Source of the DNA: Candidatus Delongbacteria bacterium
GTDB taxonomy: Bacteria; CAIWAD01
Reading direction: 5' to 3'
NCBI GenBank assembly: GCA_041675285.1
Contig: JBAYTZ010000004.1
Coordinates: 186,001-250,000, forward strand
Length of the DNA stretch: 64,000 nt
Shown: one piece after another, positions 50,328 through 59,549 of the stretch
Layout of the letters: each line of letters begins with the position of its first letter
How positions within the stretch are numbered: position 1 is the stretch's first letter
The notes under the pieces: generated by a model
The model's database searches: none
The model's input: only the letters and a program-made list of their open reading frames with translations
What the model was told of the DNA's origin: nothing
Program-made: the position numbers and the translations under genes

Positions 50328-51230
50328 GTGAAGGAACCCATTGGCGTGCTACTCGCTGCCGGGCTGGGGACGCGCCTGCGCCCCCTGACCCTGGTGCGTC
50401 CCAAGCCGCTGGTGCCCCTGCACGGCATTCCCCTGCTCGAGTTCGGGCTGCGACAGCTGCGGCAGGCCGGCTGTCGGCTGATCGCCGTGAACGGCCACCA
50501 TCTGCGCGAGGCGGTGCAGACGTGGCTGCAGGCGCGCGCTGCGGATGGCGGCCTGGACCTGCGCTTCTTCGCCGAGCCCGACCTGCTGGGCGTGGGCGGC
50601 GGCCTGGCCCGGATGGCGCGCGAACTGCCACCCGGTCCGCTGCTGGTGCAGAACGGCGACGTGCTGCACGACGGGGAGCTGGGGCGCCTGCTGGAGCGCG
50701 CGCGGGGCGCCGAGGTGGCGCTGGCCCTGGGCGGCGAGCCCCGGGTGGTGGAGTGTCCCGCCGGCCGCGTGCTGGGCCTGCGAGATCCGGCGCGCAGCAC
50801 GCACGGGTTCACGGGCATCCACGTCTGGAGCGAGGCCGCCCGCGAGCGGCTCTGCGCCTGGACCCGGCCGGACCTGATTCCCTTCTTTCAGGCGGAGGCG
50901 GCAGCCGGGCGCGACATCCGGGGGGTGGCGTTGGCGGCGGACGGGACGGGCGCGCTCTGGGAGGACCTGGGCCGGCTGGAACGCTATCTGCCCCTGCACC
51001 GGGAACTGTGGGAAAACGGCGCCTATCGCCGGTTGCTGGACCGGCTGGAGCTGGCGCCGCGCTGGGATGCCGAACGCGCCCTCAGCCTGGGAGAGCGCAG
51101 CCTCTTGCCGGAGGACGCCCGCAACTGCGTGGCCTGGGAGGGCGTGCGCTGGCAGGGCGAGGCCCGGGACAGCGTGTTCCTGGACGGCGTGCAGGGCCGG
51201 GGCCTGGTGGCAGGCGAGATCGTGTTGTGA
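50328..51230 (+). CDS. murU: MurU-like sugar-1-phosphate nucleotidyltransferase
   Basis: 300 residues from a GTG at 50328 with GAGGGA upstream. The nucleotidyltransferase signature VLLAAGLGTRLRPLTLVRPK (7-26) and KPLVPLHGIPLLEF are intact, and GPLLVQNGDVLHD gives the metal-binding Asp. In the MurU group these enzymes make UDP-MurNAc from MurNAc-1-phosphate. The C-terminal 60 residues look like a short left-handed beta-helix and make it longer than P. putida MurU (about 220). Assignment to MurU over other NTP-transferases leans on the nearby amgK-like gene. Confidence 0.72.
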   Translation: MKEPIGVLLAAGLGTRLRPLTLVRPKPLVPLHGIPLLEFGLRQLRQAGCRLIAVNGHHLREAVQTWLQARAADGGLDLRFFAEPDLLGVGGGLARMARELPPGPLLVQNGDVLHDGELGRLLERARGAEVALALGGEPRVVECPAGRVLGLRDPARSTHGFTGIHVWSEAARERLCAWTRPDLIPFFQAEAAAGRDIRGVALAADGTGALWEDLGRLERYLPLHRELWENGAYRRLLDRLELAPRWDAERALSLGERSLLPEDARNCVAWEGVRWQGEARDSVFLDGVQGRGLVAGEIVL

Positions 51231-51258
51231 CGGAACAAGGCCGGAAGGAAACGCGGGC

Positions 51259-52104
51259 ATGACCCTGGGACGCTGGATCCGTCGACTGGTCTGGTTGGGC
51301 CTGGCCGGGCTGCTGGCCTGGGGCCTGCTCTGGCTGTTTCCCTGGACCCATCCTGCGGGGGAGACGACCTTCCGCCTGCTCTCCTGGAACGTGCACGGCT
51401 TCCACAACCAGTTTGACGGCGACTCCCGGCAGCTGATCCTCGAAGGGATCGCGGGTCAGGACGCCGACGTGCTGGTGCTGCAGGAGTTCCCCGTCTCCCG
51501 GGGGGGCGGGCGGGTGCGCGAGGCCCTGCGCCGGGCGGGCTACCCGCACGAGGCGTTGTTCGCCTACGACCACTCCGTCACCGACGCCTACGCCATGGGC
51601 CTGGCCATCTACTCGCGCCACCGCATCCTGCGCTTCCGTGAATTTCCCCTGCTGCCGCTGGCCGAGGGGCGCATCCTGGCCCTGGCCGAACTGGAACTGG
51701 AGGGCCGCGTGCTGCGCGTGGGAGGCGTCCACATGCCCAACTCGGACATCCACTTGAACGGCAAGCGGGCGATGATCATGAGCGAGCTCTTCGGCGAGAA
51801 CCTGCGCACCCTGCAGTGCGAATCGCTGATCGCCGCCCTGCAACCCTGGCGGCAGGAGGCCCTGGTGGTGGCCGGCGACTACAACACCTTCCCGCTCTCG
51901 TCGGCCTGGCGCATCATGCGCGGCGAGTACCTGGACGCCTTTTCCGCCAAGGAGTGGACCACCGGCACCTTCAACATCCGTGAAAACCTGGACGTGAAGA
52001 TCGACCATATCTTTCATTCCAAAAAAGTGCGAAGCTTGACTGCGCAGGTGGTGAATCTGGCCGGCTCCGATCATCGTCCCGTGCTGGCGGAGCTGCAATT
52101 CTGA
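51259..52104 (+). CDS. Membrane-anchored endonuclease/exonuclease/phosphatase family protein
   Basis: 281 residues from the ATG at 51259. A hydrophobic N-terminal anchor (about 12-30) is followed by the EEP fold: LLSWNVHGFHNQFD, DVLVLQEF (metal Glu), VVAGDYNTFP (metal Asp/Asn), DVKIDHIFHS and the final GSDHRPVLAEL. Family members are metal-dependent nucleases or phosphodiesterases acting on nucleic acids, lipids or nucleotides; the anchor places the catalytic domain outside the inner membrane. It is 28 nt after the murU-like gene and is probably cotranscribed with it. Confidence 0.88.
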   Translation: MTLGRWIRRLVWLGLAGLLAWGLLWLFPWTHPAGETTFRLLSWNVHGFHNQFDGDSRQLILEGIAGQDADVLVLQEFPVSRGGGRVREALRRAGYPHEALFAYDHSVTDAYAMGLAIYSRHRILRFREFPLLPLAEGRILALAELELEGRVLRVGGVHMPNSDIHLNGKRAMIMSELFGENLRTLQCESLIAALQPWRQEALVVAGDYNTFPLSSAWRIMRGEYLDAFSAKEWTTGTFNIRENLDVKIDHIFHSKKVRSLTAQVVNLAGSDHRPVLAELQF

Positions 52105-52194
52105 CACGATCCACCGCAGGAGGAATCGCCCTCCGCCGGCCCCCAATCTGGAGTGTGCATCGATCCCTGGCTCAGCCTTGCGCCGCCCCCTGCT

Positions 52195-52359
52195 AGGAGT
52201 CTGTCGGACTTGGCCACTTGGCGGGCTTCATCGCCCCACCCGGCCCGGATGTTTCGGAGCTTTCTTGCCCATACCCCCGGTATGCGCTGCGAAATCTCCG
52301 AAAAGCCGGCCTCGACTGGGACGCGAATCCCATCCAAGGTCCAAGCCCGACAGACTCCT
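52195..52359. mobile_element. MITE-like nested palindromic element
   Basis: A 165-bp element with 19-bp terminal inverted repeats, AGGAGTCTGTCGG then A/G then CTTGG (52195-52213 and 52341-52359; one mismatch). Inside are a second inverted pair TTTCGGAG/CTCCGAAA (52252-52259, 52296-52303) and a central CATACC-CCC-GGTATG (52270-52284). It has no coding capacity. It fills much of the 306-nt gap 52105-52410 upstream of the PorU-like gene; nothing else is recognised there. The layout is that of a non-autonomous transposon relic or palindromic repeat; I recall similar sequences in other phyla but cannot verify this. Confidence 0.75.
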
Positions 52360-52410
52360 GGCGCAGCGGACCCCGGCCGTGATCCCGGGGACTTGTGCAA
52401 AACCGGAGCC

Positions 52411-55400
52411 ATGAGGATGAGCCTGTACCCCGTCCGCCCCGCCGAGGCCCGCGCCGCCGTTTCCCCAATCCAGTTCCCGCCCCGTTCCGCCGTCGCCGGC
52501 GGGCTGGCCGGCCTGCTTCTGTTGCTGGCCCTTCTCCTGCCGGCGTGGGCGGATGCGCCGGCCGCCGGCTGGGAGGACGTGCAGGTGCTGCGCCAGGACT
52601 CCCGGGGCGTGGAGTTCCTGCTGCGGCCCAGCGTGCAGGAGCTGGGGATCACGACCGAGGGCCGCTCCCGCCTGCGGGTGGGCGGCAGCACGGACGCCGC
52701 GCCTCATCGCCAATTCCAGCTGGCCCTGCCGCCCGGCGCCCGCCCGGTGGTGACGCTTTCGGGCAGTTCCCTGCGTTCCTGGGCCGGTCCCGTGGACGGG
52801 GTGGACTTCGCCGGCGAGAACCCCGTGCCGCTGCTGGAGTGGGAGGAGGTGGGCTTCCACGACCTGCGGCTGCTGGTGCTCCGGCTGGAACTGCTGCGCC
52901 AGAACGGGCTCCAGGCCACGCTGGTCGAGGATGTCCGTGTGCGTGTGGACTTCGGCGTCGAGGCCGGAGCGGGATTTCCCAGCCGTCTGCCGGCTGCCGA
53001 GTTGGCCGCGCTGGTGCTGAACCCGGGCCAGGCCGCGGGCTGGGCCCGGCCGCGGCTGGCGGCCCGGGATGGGCTGACCCAGTGGGACGGCGCGCAGTGG
53101 GTGCGGATCCCGGTGACCCGCGAGGGCCTGTACCAGATCACGCCCGGCCAGCTCTCCCAGCTGGGGCTGGATCCGGCCACGCTGGATCCGCGCACGTTCA
53201 AACTCTACGGCTACGGCGGCGCGCTGATCCCCGAGAATCCGCTGGCCGCGCGCAACAACGAGTTCGCGCCGCGCGAGCTGCCGGCCCTGCGCCAGCACGA
53301 TGGCGACGGCGCCTTCGAGTCCGGCGAGCGCCTGCTCTTCTACGGGCGCGGCACCTCGGCGCTGGTGCCCCTGGCCAACGGCTCCATCGGCGTGCAGGAC
53401 CACTATTACAGCGACACCAACGTCTACTGGCTGCTGCTGGGCGGCGTGGAATCCGGGTTGGAGATGGGCGCCCTGGCCGACGACTCGGGCGCCGAGCCCT
53501 TCCTGCTCTCCGCCGTGCGCTGGCGCGGGTTGTTGAACGAGCACAAGGGCTACGGCGAGACCTCGGCCCGGGCCTGCATGGGCGACGTGTTCAACGAGGG
53601 TACGCGGGCGGTCTACACCTTCCCCGCCCCGCTGCCGGGAGTGGCGGCCACCATGTGGCTGGAGTACGACTTCTACCCGACCATCACCATGCCCAACGAC
53701 CTGATCGCCTTCGACCTGAACGGGCAGAGTTTCCCCGTGCAGGGGCTGCCGCACAGCACGCGGCTGGAGGGAGAGCTGTCCCTGGCCGGCGAGCAGCTGA
53801 GCCTGGGCGTGGAGCGGCTGGTGGACTCGGGCTATCCCATCCGCCTCAGCTGGTTCTGCCCCAGCTTCGAGGCGCCGGCGCGCTTCGTGGACGACGAGAT
53901 CTCCTTCGAGCTGCCCCCCGTGCCGGGCAGCTACCAGGTGAACGTGCAGGATCCGCCGGCCACCTTCTGGCTGGTGGACGTGACGGACTTCGACTCGCTG
54001 CGTGTCACACAGGGCGCGCTGCTGACGGACCGCGTGAAGCCGCTGACGCCCAACAGCCCCACGGGGCGCGCGCGCCGCTACTTCGGCGCCACGGAGGCCG
54101 GGTTGCGTACGCCCGGCGGGCTGAGCCTGGCGCAGATGCCGGACCTCAAGGCCCAGGCCGGGACGGCGAACCTGATCGTGATCGCGCCCGCCGCCTTTGC
54201 CGACGCCGCCCAGGAGCTGGTGGATTACAAGAACAGCCTGGGCCCCGCCCGCGCGCGGCTGGCCGTGCTGGAGGATGTCTACAGCGAGTTCAACGGCGGC
54301 GTGGCGGATCCGGGCGCGCTGCGGAACTTCCTGCGCCACGAGGTGCTGAGCGCCGAGACGCCCGCGGAGCACGCGCTGTTCGTGGGCAACGGGCACTACG
54401 ACTACCGCGGCCTGCTGGCCGGGGCCTACCCCCTGCGCATGCCCGCCTGGTACTGGGAGATCTCCTCGCTCACCGACGCGGACTGGATGGTGGACGACTG
54501 GTTCGCGCAGGTGGAGTCGAGTTCGCTGATGAGCCTGTCCATCGGCCGGCTGCCGGCCAACAGCGAGTCCGAGGTCCGCGCCTACACGCGCAAGCTGCAG
54601 GCCTACGAGGGTGCCGCGGACCAAGGTCTCTGGCGCAACCGCATGCTCTTCGTCGGCGACGACGAGCACGGCGAGAACGACCGCGTGGACACCTTCGAGA
54701 TGAGCCATAGCCAGGACACGGAGGAGTTGATCCGCACGCGCGTGCCGGGCACCTTCGACGTGGAGCGGCTCTACGTCTTCAATTATCCCACGGTCTACAA
54801 TCCGGCCATCCGCATCCGCGAGAAGCCCCAGGCGGAGGCCCGGCTGGTGGAGGCCCTCAACGAGGGCGTCGCGCTGGTGAACTACATGGGCCACGGCAAC
54901 AACATCACCTGGACCCACGAGTACATCTTCTACGCGCCGCGGCACTTCCAGCTGCTGCAGGCCACGGGCCGGCCGGCCATCTTCCTGGCGGCCACCTGCT
55001 CCTGGGCGGAGATCGACTTGCCGCTGGGCGAGGCCTTTCCCCAGCAGCTGGTGAACATGGACGGGGGCGGGGCCATCGGCGTGCTGGCCGCCACGCGCAA
55101 GACCGGCGCGACCAGCAATTTCCTCTTCGCCAACACGCTGATGCAGCAGCTGTTCCAGCGGGACGGGGACGGCCAGTGGCCCGTGCTGGGCGGCAGCATC
55201 ATGCGCGCCAAGAACCTCAACGCCTCCGACACCAACCGCCGGCGCTATGTCTGGCTGGGGGATCCCAGCCTGCGACCGGGCTTTCCCCGGGGCACCGGCC
55301 ACCTGGACAATCTGACCAGCGGCGGCCAGCCCGCGGACACCCTGCTCAGCCAGGCCCTGGCGGGTTTCAGCACCCACGCGGACACGCTGCTGACGGATCC

Positions 55401-56433
55401 CGTGCAGGACGGCTTCAACACGACCGTGATGCGCCAGGCGCCGCTGGCCCGGCGTTACAACTACGACCCCTTCACCAACAGCACGGTGTATCACGGCATC
55501 CATCTGGACTACGAGAGTCCGGGCGCGCTGATCTTCTCGGGCGTCTCCACGCTGGCCGCCGGCCAGGCCGTCAACCGCTTCATGCTGCCCGGCGAGCTGG
55601 GCGACCTGGAGCACCCCGCCGAGCTGCGCTGCTACTACCAGGGCCGGACCGGGTCGGGGGCGACCTCCGACGGGCTGGTCTACGCCGAACTGCCGCTGGC
55701 GCAGAATCCCAATCCCGCGCTGGACGACAGCGCGCCAACCCTGCGCCTGCTGCTCAACGGGCCGCAGTGGCGCGAGAGCGACTGGGTGGCGCCCAACTCG
55801 GTGGTGATCCTCCAGGTGCAGGACTCCTCCGGCGTCAATCTGACGGGGGAGCTGGGGCACCGCATCGAGATGGAGATCGATGGCGGCACGCCCCGGGACC
55901 TGACGGCCTCGTTCCAGTACGACCTGGACGACTGGACGCGCGGCGAGGCGCGCCTGGAGCTGCCCCTGCTCGAGACGGGGTCGCATCGCCTGCGGGCCCG
56001 CGCCTTCGACACCTTCAACAATCCGGGTTACGCCGAGGTGGAGTTCCAGGTGCTGGATCCCGGCACGCCGGCCCTGGCGGACGTGGTGAACTTCCCCAAC
56101 CCGGCCCGCGAGCGCACCCAGTTCACGTTCCGGCTGCTGGGCGCCCAGCAGGAGGCGCCCTCCAGCTGCGACCTGCTGGTCTACACGGTGAAGGGTCGCC
56201 GGGTGGCGAGCCGGCGGCTGGCGCTGAGCGGCGCCTCGGACTTCATCTGGAGCGAAGCCTGGGAGCCGCGCAACGACCAGGGCGATCCGCTGGCCCGGGG
56301 CGTGTACTTCTACCGGGTGCGCCTGCGCCTGCCCGCGCTGAGTTACAGCCTGCTGGACGAGAACGGCCAGTACGTGGTGCGCAGCCTCAAGGCCGCGGAC
56401 GTGGAGGCCACGGGCAAGCTGCTGGTGGATTGA
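52411..56433 (+). CDS. porU: Gingipain-family (C25) peptidase, PorU-like, with FlgD-like C-terminal domain
   Basis: 1340 residues from the ATG at 52411; an ATG at 52417 has better spacing from GGAG and may be the true start. A hydrophobic signal segment (about 32-48) is followed by a long beta-rich propeptide-like region. The C25 domain (about 590-960) has the catalytic His828 in VNYMGHGNNITW and Cys863 in FLAATCSWAEID, 35 residues apart as in gingipains. A FlgD-like domain ends the protein (VVNFPNPARERTQFTFRLL, then LLVYTVKGRRVAS). PorU is the type IX secretion sortase that removes C-terminal signals on the cell surface. It could also be a secreted gingipain-like protease. Confidence 0.88.
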   Translation: MRMSLYPVRPAEARAAVSPIQFPPRSAVAGGLAGLLLLLALLLPAWADAPAAGWEDVQVLRQDSRGVEFLLRPSVQELGITTEGRSRLRVGGSTDAAPHRQFQLALPPGARPVVTLSGSSLRSWAGPVDGVDFAGENPVPLLEWEEVGFHDLRLLVLRLELLRQNGLQATLVEDVRVRVDFGVEAGAGFPSRLPAAELAALVLNPGQAAGWARPRLAARDGLTQWDGAQWVRIPVTREGLYQITPGQLSQLGLDPATLDPRTFKLYGYGGALIPENPLAARNNEFAPRELPALRQHDGDGAFESGERLLFYGRGTSALVPLANGSIGVQDHYYSDTNVYWLLLGGVESGLEMGALADDSGAEPFLLSAVRWRGLLNEHKGYGETSARACMGDVFNEGTRAVYTFPAPLPGVAATMWLEYDFYPTITMPNDLIAFDLNGQSFPVQGLPHSTRLEGELSLAGEQLSLGVERLVDSGYPIRLSWFCPSFEAPARFVDDEISFELPPVPGSYQVNVQDPPATFWLVDVTDFDSLRVTQGALLTDRVKPLTPNSPTGRARRYFGATEAGLRTPGGLSLAQMPDLKAQAGTANLIVIAPAAFADAAQELVDYKNSLGPARARLAVLEDVYSEFNGGVADPGALRNFLRHEVLSAETPAEHALFVGNGHYDYRGLLAGAYPLRMPAWYWEISSLTDADWMVDDWFAQVESSSLMSLSIGRLPANSESEVRAYTRKLQAYEGAADQGLWRNRMLFVGDDEHGENDRVDTFEMSHSQDTEELIRTRVPGTFDVERLYVFNYPTVYNPAIRIREKPQAEARLVEALNEGVALVNYMGHGNNITWTHEYIFYAPRHFQLLQATGRPAIFLAATCSWAEIDLPLGEAFPQQLVNMDGGGAIGVLAATRKTGATSNFLFANTLMQQLFQRDGDGQWPVLGGSIMRAKNLNASDTNRRRYVWLGDPSLRPGFPRGTGHLDNLTSGGQPADTLLSQALAGFSTHADTLLTDPVQDGFNTTVMRQAPLARRYNYDPFTNSTVYHGIHLDYESPGALIFSGVSTLAAGQAVNRFMLPGELGDLEHPAELRCYYQGRTGSGATSDGLVYAELPLAQNPNPALDDSAPTLRLLLNGPQWRESDWVAPNSVVILQVQDSSGVNLTGELGHRIEMEIDGGTPRDLTASFQYDLDDWTRGEARLELPLLETGSHRLRARAFDTFNNPGYAEVEFQVLDPGTPALADVVNFPNPARERTQFTFRLLGAQQEAPSSCDLLVYTVKGRRVASRRLALSGASDFIWSEAWEPRNDQGDPLARGVYFYRVRLRLPALSYSLLDENGQYVVRSLKAADVEATGKLLVD

Positions 56434-56478
56434 GGGGCCAGGTGGTCCGCGCCACGCGCGGTGACGGAAAGGGCCGGG

Positions 56479-57534
56479 CTACTTGAGCCTGGCCCGGCGG
56501 CGCAGGCGCTCCAGCTTGTCCGTCAGCCGTTGCCGCTCGGGAGCCTCCAGCGGAAGGACCAGGGCTTCCCGGGCCAGGCGGCGGGCCGCCGGGCGGTCGC
56601 CCTGCCGCTCCGCCAGCGCGCTGCGCTTCTCCAGACAGATCAGCCGGTTGACCCGCTGGGGCCAGCTGTCCTGCGCCAAGCTGGCCAGCAGGGCGGCGTA
56701 GACGGCGTCCGCCTCGCGCAGCCGCCCCTGGGCCTCGAGGGCCTCGGCCTGGGGAAAGAGGAAGAGCCGGCTGCCGGGAAAACGCTCCAGCGCCTGCCGG
56801 CAGATGGAGAGCGTGGAGTCGGGTCGGCCCAGTTCCAGATAGATCCAGCACAGGTTGGCGGCCGGCAGCCAGGGGCTGAAGCGACCCAGGCGGCGGGCCC
56901 GCTCCACCATGGCCAGACCCTCGCCGCGCCGGTCCTCGATGAAGGGCAGCCAATTCAGGCGGCGCAACTTCACGCTGGTCCAGAAGCGCAGATTGCCGAT
57001 GCCCAGCTCCAGGTCCGCCCAGCCCGGACAATCCTTCAACAGCGCCTCCCAGGTCCGCGAGGCGGAGAGGCCCGCCTGCAGGGCCGGGGGCCAGCTCTCC
57101 CGCCGCCCGGCGTGGTAGGCCCGCCAGGCCTGGATGCTGCCCTCCAGGAAGCGCAGCGTGCAGTCCGGCACCCGCCGCGACTTGGCCGCGCGCAGCCGCT
57201 GGATGCGTACGCCGGCGGAGTCCAGGTCCGCCAGGAAAGCGCCCTCCCAGCGGAAGCTCTCCTCGTCGGTCATGCGGTAGGAGAACACCGTGGCGCGGTA
57301 GAACCAGGGCGCGGGGTGCCAGCCCTCGCGGACCACCAGCTCGTTCATGCGGCGCAACGCGCCGTTCCAGTCTTGGCGGATGCAGGCCTCCACGGCCTGG
57401 TTGATGGCGGGGACGAAGGACGTGTCCGGGCGGCAGGGCGCGGGTGCGGCCGCGGCCGAGACCCCGCCCAGCAGGAGGAGCAGGAGACCCGTCAAGAGGC
57501 AGGAGGGCAAGCGCAGGCTGGAGCGACGGAACAC
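56479..57534 (-). CDS. Secreted TPR-like protein, unknown function
   Basis: 351 residues from a GTG at 57534, the first possible start after the upp stop. The signal peptide LLTGLLLLLLGGVSAAAA is clear. The mature protein is helical with TPR-like units, for example QDWNGALRRMNELVV, the PWFYRATVFSYRMTDEESF segment and PDSTLSICRQALERFPGS. Two conserved-looking Cys are present (PCRPDTS, EACIRQD). No enzyme motif. It follows upp closely (5 nt between stop and start) and converges with the PorU-like gene. Probably periplasmic. Confidence 0.78.
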   Translation of the reverse strand: MFRRSSLRLPSCLLTGLLLLLLGGVSAAAAPAPCRPDTSFVPAINQAVEACIRQDWNGALRRMNELVVREGWHPAPWFYRATVFSYRMTDEESFRWEGAFLADLDSAGVRIQRLRAAKSRRVPDCTLRFLEGSIQAWRAYHAGRRESWPPALQAGLSASRTWEALLKDCPGWADLELGIGNLRFWTSVKLRRLNWLPFIEDRRGEGLAMVERARRLGRFSPWLPAANLCWIYLELGRPDSTLSICRQALERFPGSRLFLFPQAEALEAQGRLREADAVYAALLASLAQDSWPQRVNRLICLEKRSALAERQGDRPAARRLAREALVLPLEAPERQRLTDKLERLRRRARLK

Positions 57535-57539
57535 GGGGC

Positions 57540-58178
57540 TTAGAATTCCGTGCCGAACATGCGGTCGCCCGCGTCGCCCAGGCCGGGCAGGATGTAGCCG
57601 CGTTCGTTCAGCTCGCGATCCAGCGCCGCCACCACCACGGGGACGTCGGGATGCTGGGCCTCCAGTTGGGCCACGCCCTCCGGAGCCGCCAGCAGGCAGA
57701 CCAGGCGCAGGGAGCGTGGCTGGCGCTCCTTCAGGTACTGCAGGGCCGCGCAGGCCGTGCCGCCCGTGGCCAGCATGGGATCCAGCACGATGAGATCCCG
57801 GCCGCGCAGGTCGGCGGGCAGCTTTTTGTAGTAGACCACCGGCTCCAGGCTGACCTCGTCGCGGTAGAGCCCCAGGTGCGCCACCGACACGTCGGGCACC
57901 AGGTGCTTGAAGCCGGGCACCATGCCCAGTCCGGCCCGCAGGATGGGCACCAGCACCAGCCGATGGGCCAGCCGGTCGCCCGCGTAGTCCTCCAGCGGCG
58001 TGCGTACGGTCACCGCTTCGAGTTCCAGGTCCCGCGTGCTCTCCGGCACCAGCAGCGAGGCCACCTGCTCCACGCACTTGGCAAAGGCCTCGGACGGCGT
58101 GTCCCGATCGCGCAAGCGGGTCAGGTAGTGCTGGATCAGCGGATGCTGCACGACGCGCAGATTGGAGAAGGAATGCAT
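57540..58178 (-). CDS. upp: Uracil phosphoribosyltransferase
   Basis: 212 residues from the ATG at 58178 (MHSFSNLRVVQHPLIQHYL). UPRT features: VLVPILRAGLGMVPGF, HLGLYRDEVSLEPVVYYKKL, the PRPP-binding loop VLDPMLATGGTACAAL, and the C-terminal GYILPGLGDAGDRMFGTEF. It salvages uracil to UMP with PRPP in the cytoplasm. Complete and typical in length. Confidence 0.97.
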   Translation of the reverse strand: MHSFSNLRVVQHPLIQHYLTRLRDRDTPSEAFAKCVEQVASLLVPESTRDLELEAVTVRTPLEDYAGDRLAHRLVLVPILRAGLGMVPGFKHLVPDVSVAHLGLYRDEVSLEPVVYYKKLPADLRGRDLIVLDPMLATGGTACAALQYLKERQPRSLRLVCLLAAPEGVAQLEAQHPDVPVVVAALDRELNERGYILPGLGDAGDRMFGTEF

Positions 58179-58357
58179 GCGGGCCTCGGATCTTGATGCT
58201 GCAAAGTAGAGGATGCCCCACCATGCCGCAACCGGACCGGGACCGACTGGCGGGTCAATCAGAAAAGCGGCCAGGATTTCCCTCGCGTTTTCGTGCGCCG
58301 GGTTTAAGTCCGCCGGGCCGCTGGCCGATCTACAGCCTGTGAGCAAGCCAGATCCAC

Positions 58358-59338
58358 ATGTTTGAGCGCATCCAGGGCCTCCCCGCCGAGGGCGAGGGGA
58401 TCAAGGGTCTGGAGTTGGTGTACCGGGCCGGACTGGAACCGACTTCCACCTTTTTCGCTTTGGCCGCCAATCACTTTCGTTCCGTGAAGGATTGTCTGGG
58501 ACGGCCGCTGGCCTACCTGGACGGCCTGGGGGACGAGGTGGAGCAGCTGCACTCCGCCTATCAGCTGATGAATGGCGAACTGAGCGGACAAGCCCAGGGC
58601 ACCCTGTTCATGGCGGCTCTGGCGGCGGGTTTGCAGCGGCGGCTGGGCGGAGTCGAGCCGAATTTCAGCGTGGACACCCGGGCCGAAGTCCAGCGGATCT
58701 CCTTTGAACCGGGGGGAGATTTCCTCCACAGCTTTTGCTTGCTATATTCGGCCAGCTTCATGCACTACGCCTGGCTTGAGAACAGCGTGGAGCCGCGGCT
58801 GCTGCAGCTGCTGGAAGTGGCCGAGTTGTTCTTTCTCACGGATGCGGGCGGTCTGGACGGACCCGGCCTGCCGGAACTGGAGACCCAGTTCCCCCAGGAG
58901 GTGTTGAACAGCTTCGTCAATCTGATCCACCCGCATCCCCGGCATCTGGGCAACCTGCTGACCAAGATTCTGCTGCTGGAAGACAACCGCGAGCTGGGCG
59001 AGATCATCGCCGACATGCTGTCCAGCGTGGGCTATGTGGTCTGTCAGGCCCCGGACGGAATCAGCGGCCTGGGTCGGATGGAGCGCGAACGCTTCCATTT
59101 GATCCTCAGCGATATCCAAATGCCGCGCTTGAATGGCATGGGCCTGTTGAAGGCACTGCGCAACCTGCACCTGGACATTCCCGTGATCCTGACCACGGGC
59201 TTCACGGGGGTCTGGCAGGAAGAGCAGGCCCTGCAGCAGGGGGCCGTGGCCTTCCTGCCCAAGCCCTTCGGGATGGCGGACCTGATCCACACCGTGGAGC
59301 GGGCCCTGGCCGGTCATCCGGCCCACCATCCGCCATGA
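58358..59338 (+). CDS. Receiver-domain protein with unrecognised N-terminal domain
   Basis: 326 residues. The N-terminal about 200 residues (LELVYRAGLEPTSTFFALAA, HFLHSF-like segments and NSFVNLIHPHPRHLGNLL) do not match a domain I know; they look mainly helical. From about 206 is a receiver domain: ILLLEDNRELGEIIADML, phospho-acceptor Asp252 in LILSDIQMP, TTGFTG, and the lysine in FLPKPFG. Having the receiver at the C-terminus with the other domain first is the reverse of most response regulators, so the N-terminal part could be a sensor, phosphotransfer or effector. No partner kinase is adjacent. A terminator follows. Confidence 0.85.
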   Translation: MFERIQGLPAEGEGIKGLELVYRAGLEPTSTFFALAANHFRSVKDCLGRPLAYLDGLGDEVEQLHSAYQLMNGELSGQAQGTLFMAALAAGLQRRLGGVEPNFSVDTRAEVQRISFEPGGDFLHSFCLLYSASFMHYAWLENSVEPRLLQLLEVAELFFLTDAGGLDGPGLPELETQFPQEVLNSFVNLIHPHPRHLGNLLTKILLLEDNRELGEIIADMLSSVGYVVCQAPDGISGLGRMERERFHLILSDIQMPRLNGMGLLKALRNLHLDIPVILTTGFTGVWQEEQALQQGAVAFLPKPFGMADLIHTVERALAGHPAHHPP

Positions 59339-59365
59339 TACTGCCCCTCTTTTAGCTGTGTGTTT

Positions 59366-59408
59366 GCAAGTGGTTCAGGCATCCCAGCCTGAGCCACTTG
59401 CGCTTTTA
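59366..59408 (+). terminator. Rho-independent terminator
   Basis: Fifteen-bp stem GCAAGTGGTTCAGGC (59366-59380) with GCCTGAGCCACTTGC (59387-59401), one G-T pair, 6-nt loop, followed by GCTTTTA. Confidence 0.88.
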
Positions 59409-59549
59409 TCCCCATCCGCTTCCCCACATCAATGCGCAACCAGCCTCGCGCGCCGTCGGCCCCGGCCGAGTCGGCCCGTTTTCTGTGTCCTTCCGGCCGA
59501 GAAATCCCGCCCTCCGCTTGCATAACACGAAATGGAATTTTCTATTAGA

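Noticed and set aside
52153..52410. N-terminal extension of the PorU-like protein by 86 residues
   Set aside because: The extension is read through the MITE-like element; the ribosome site and signal segment support a start at 52411 or 52417.
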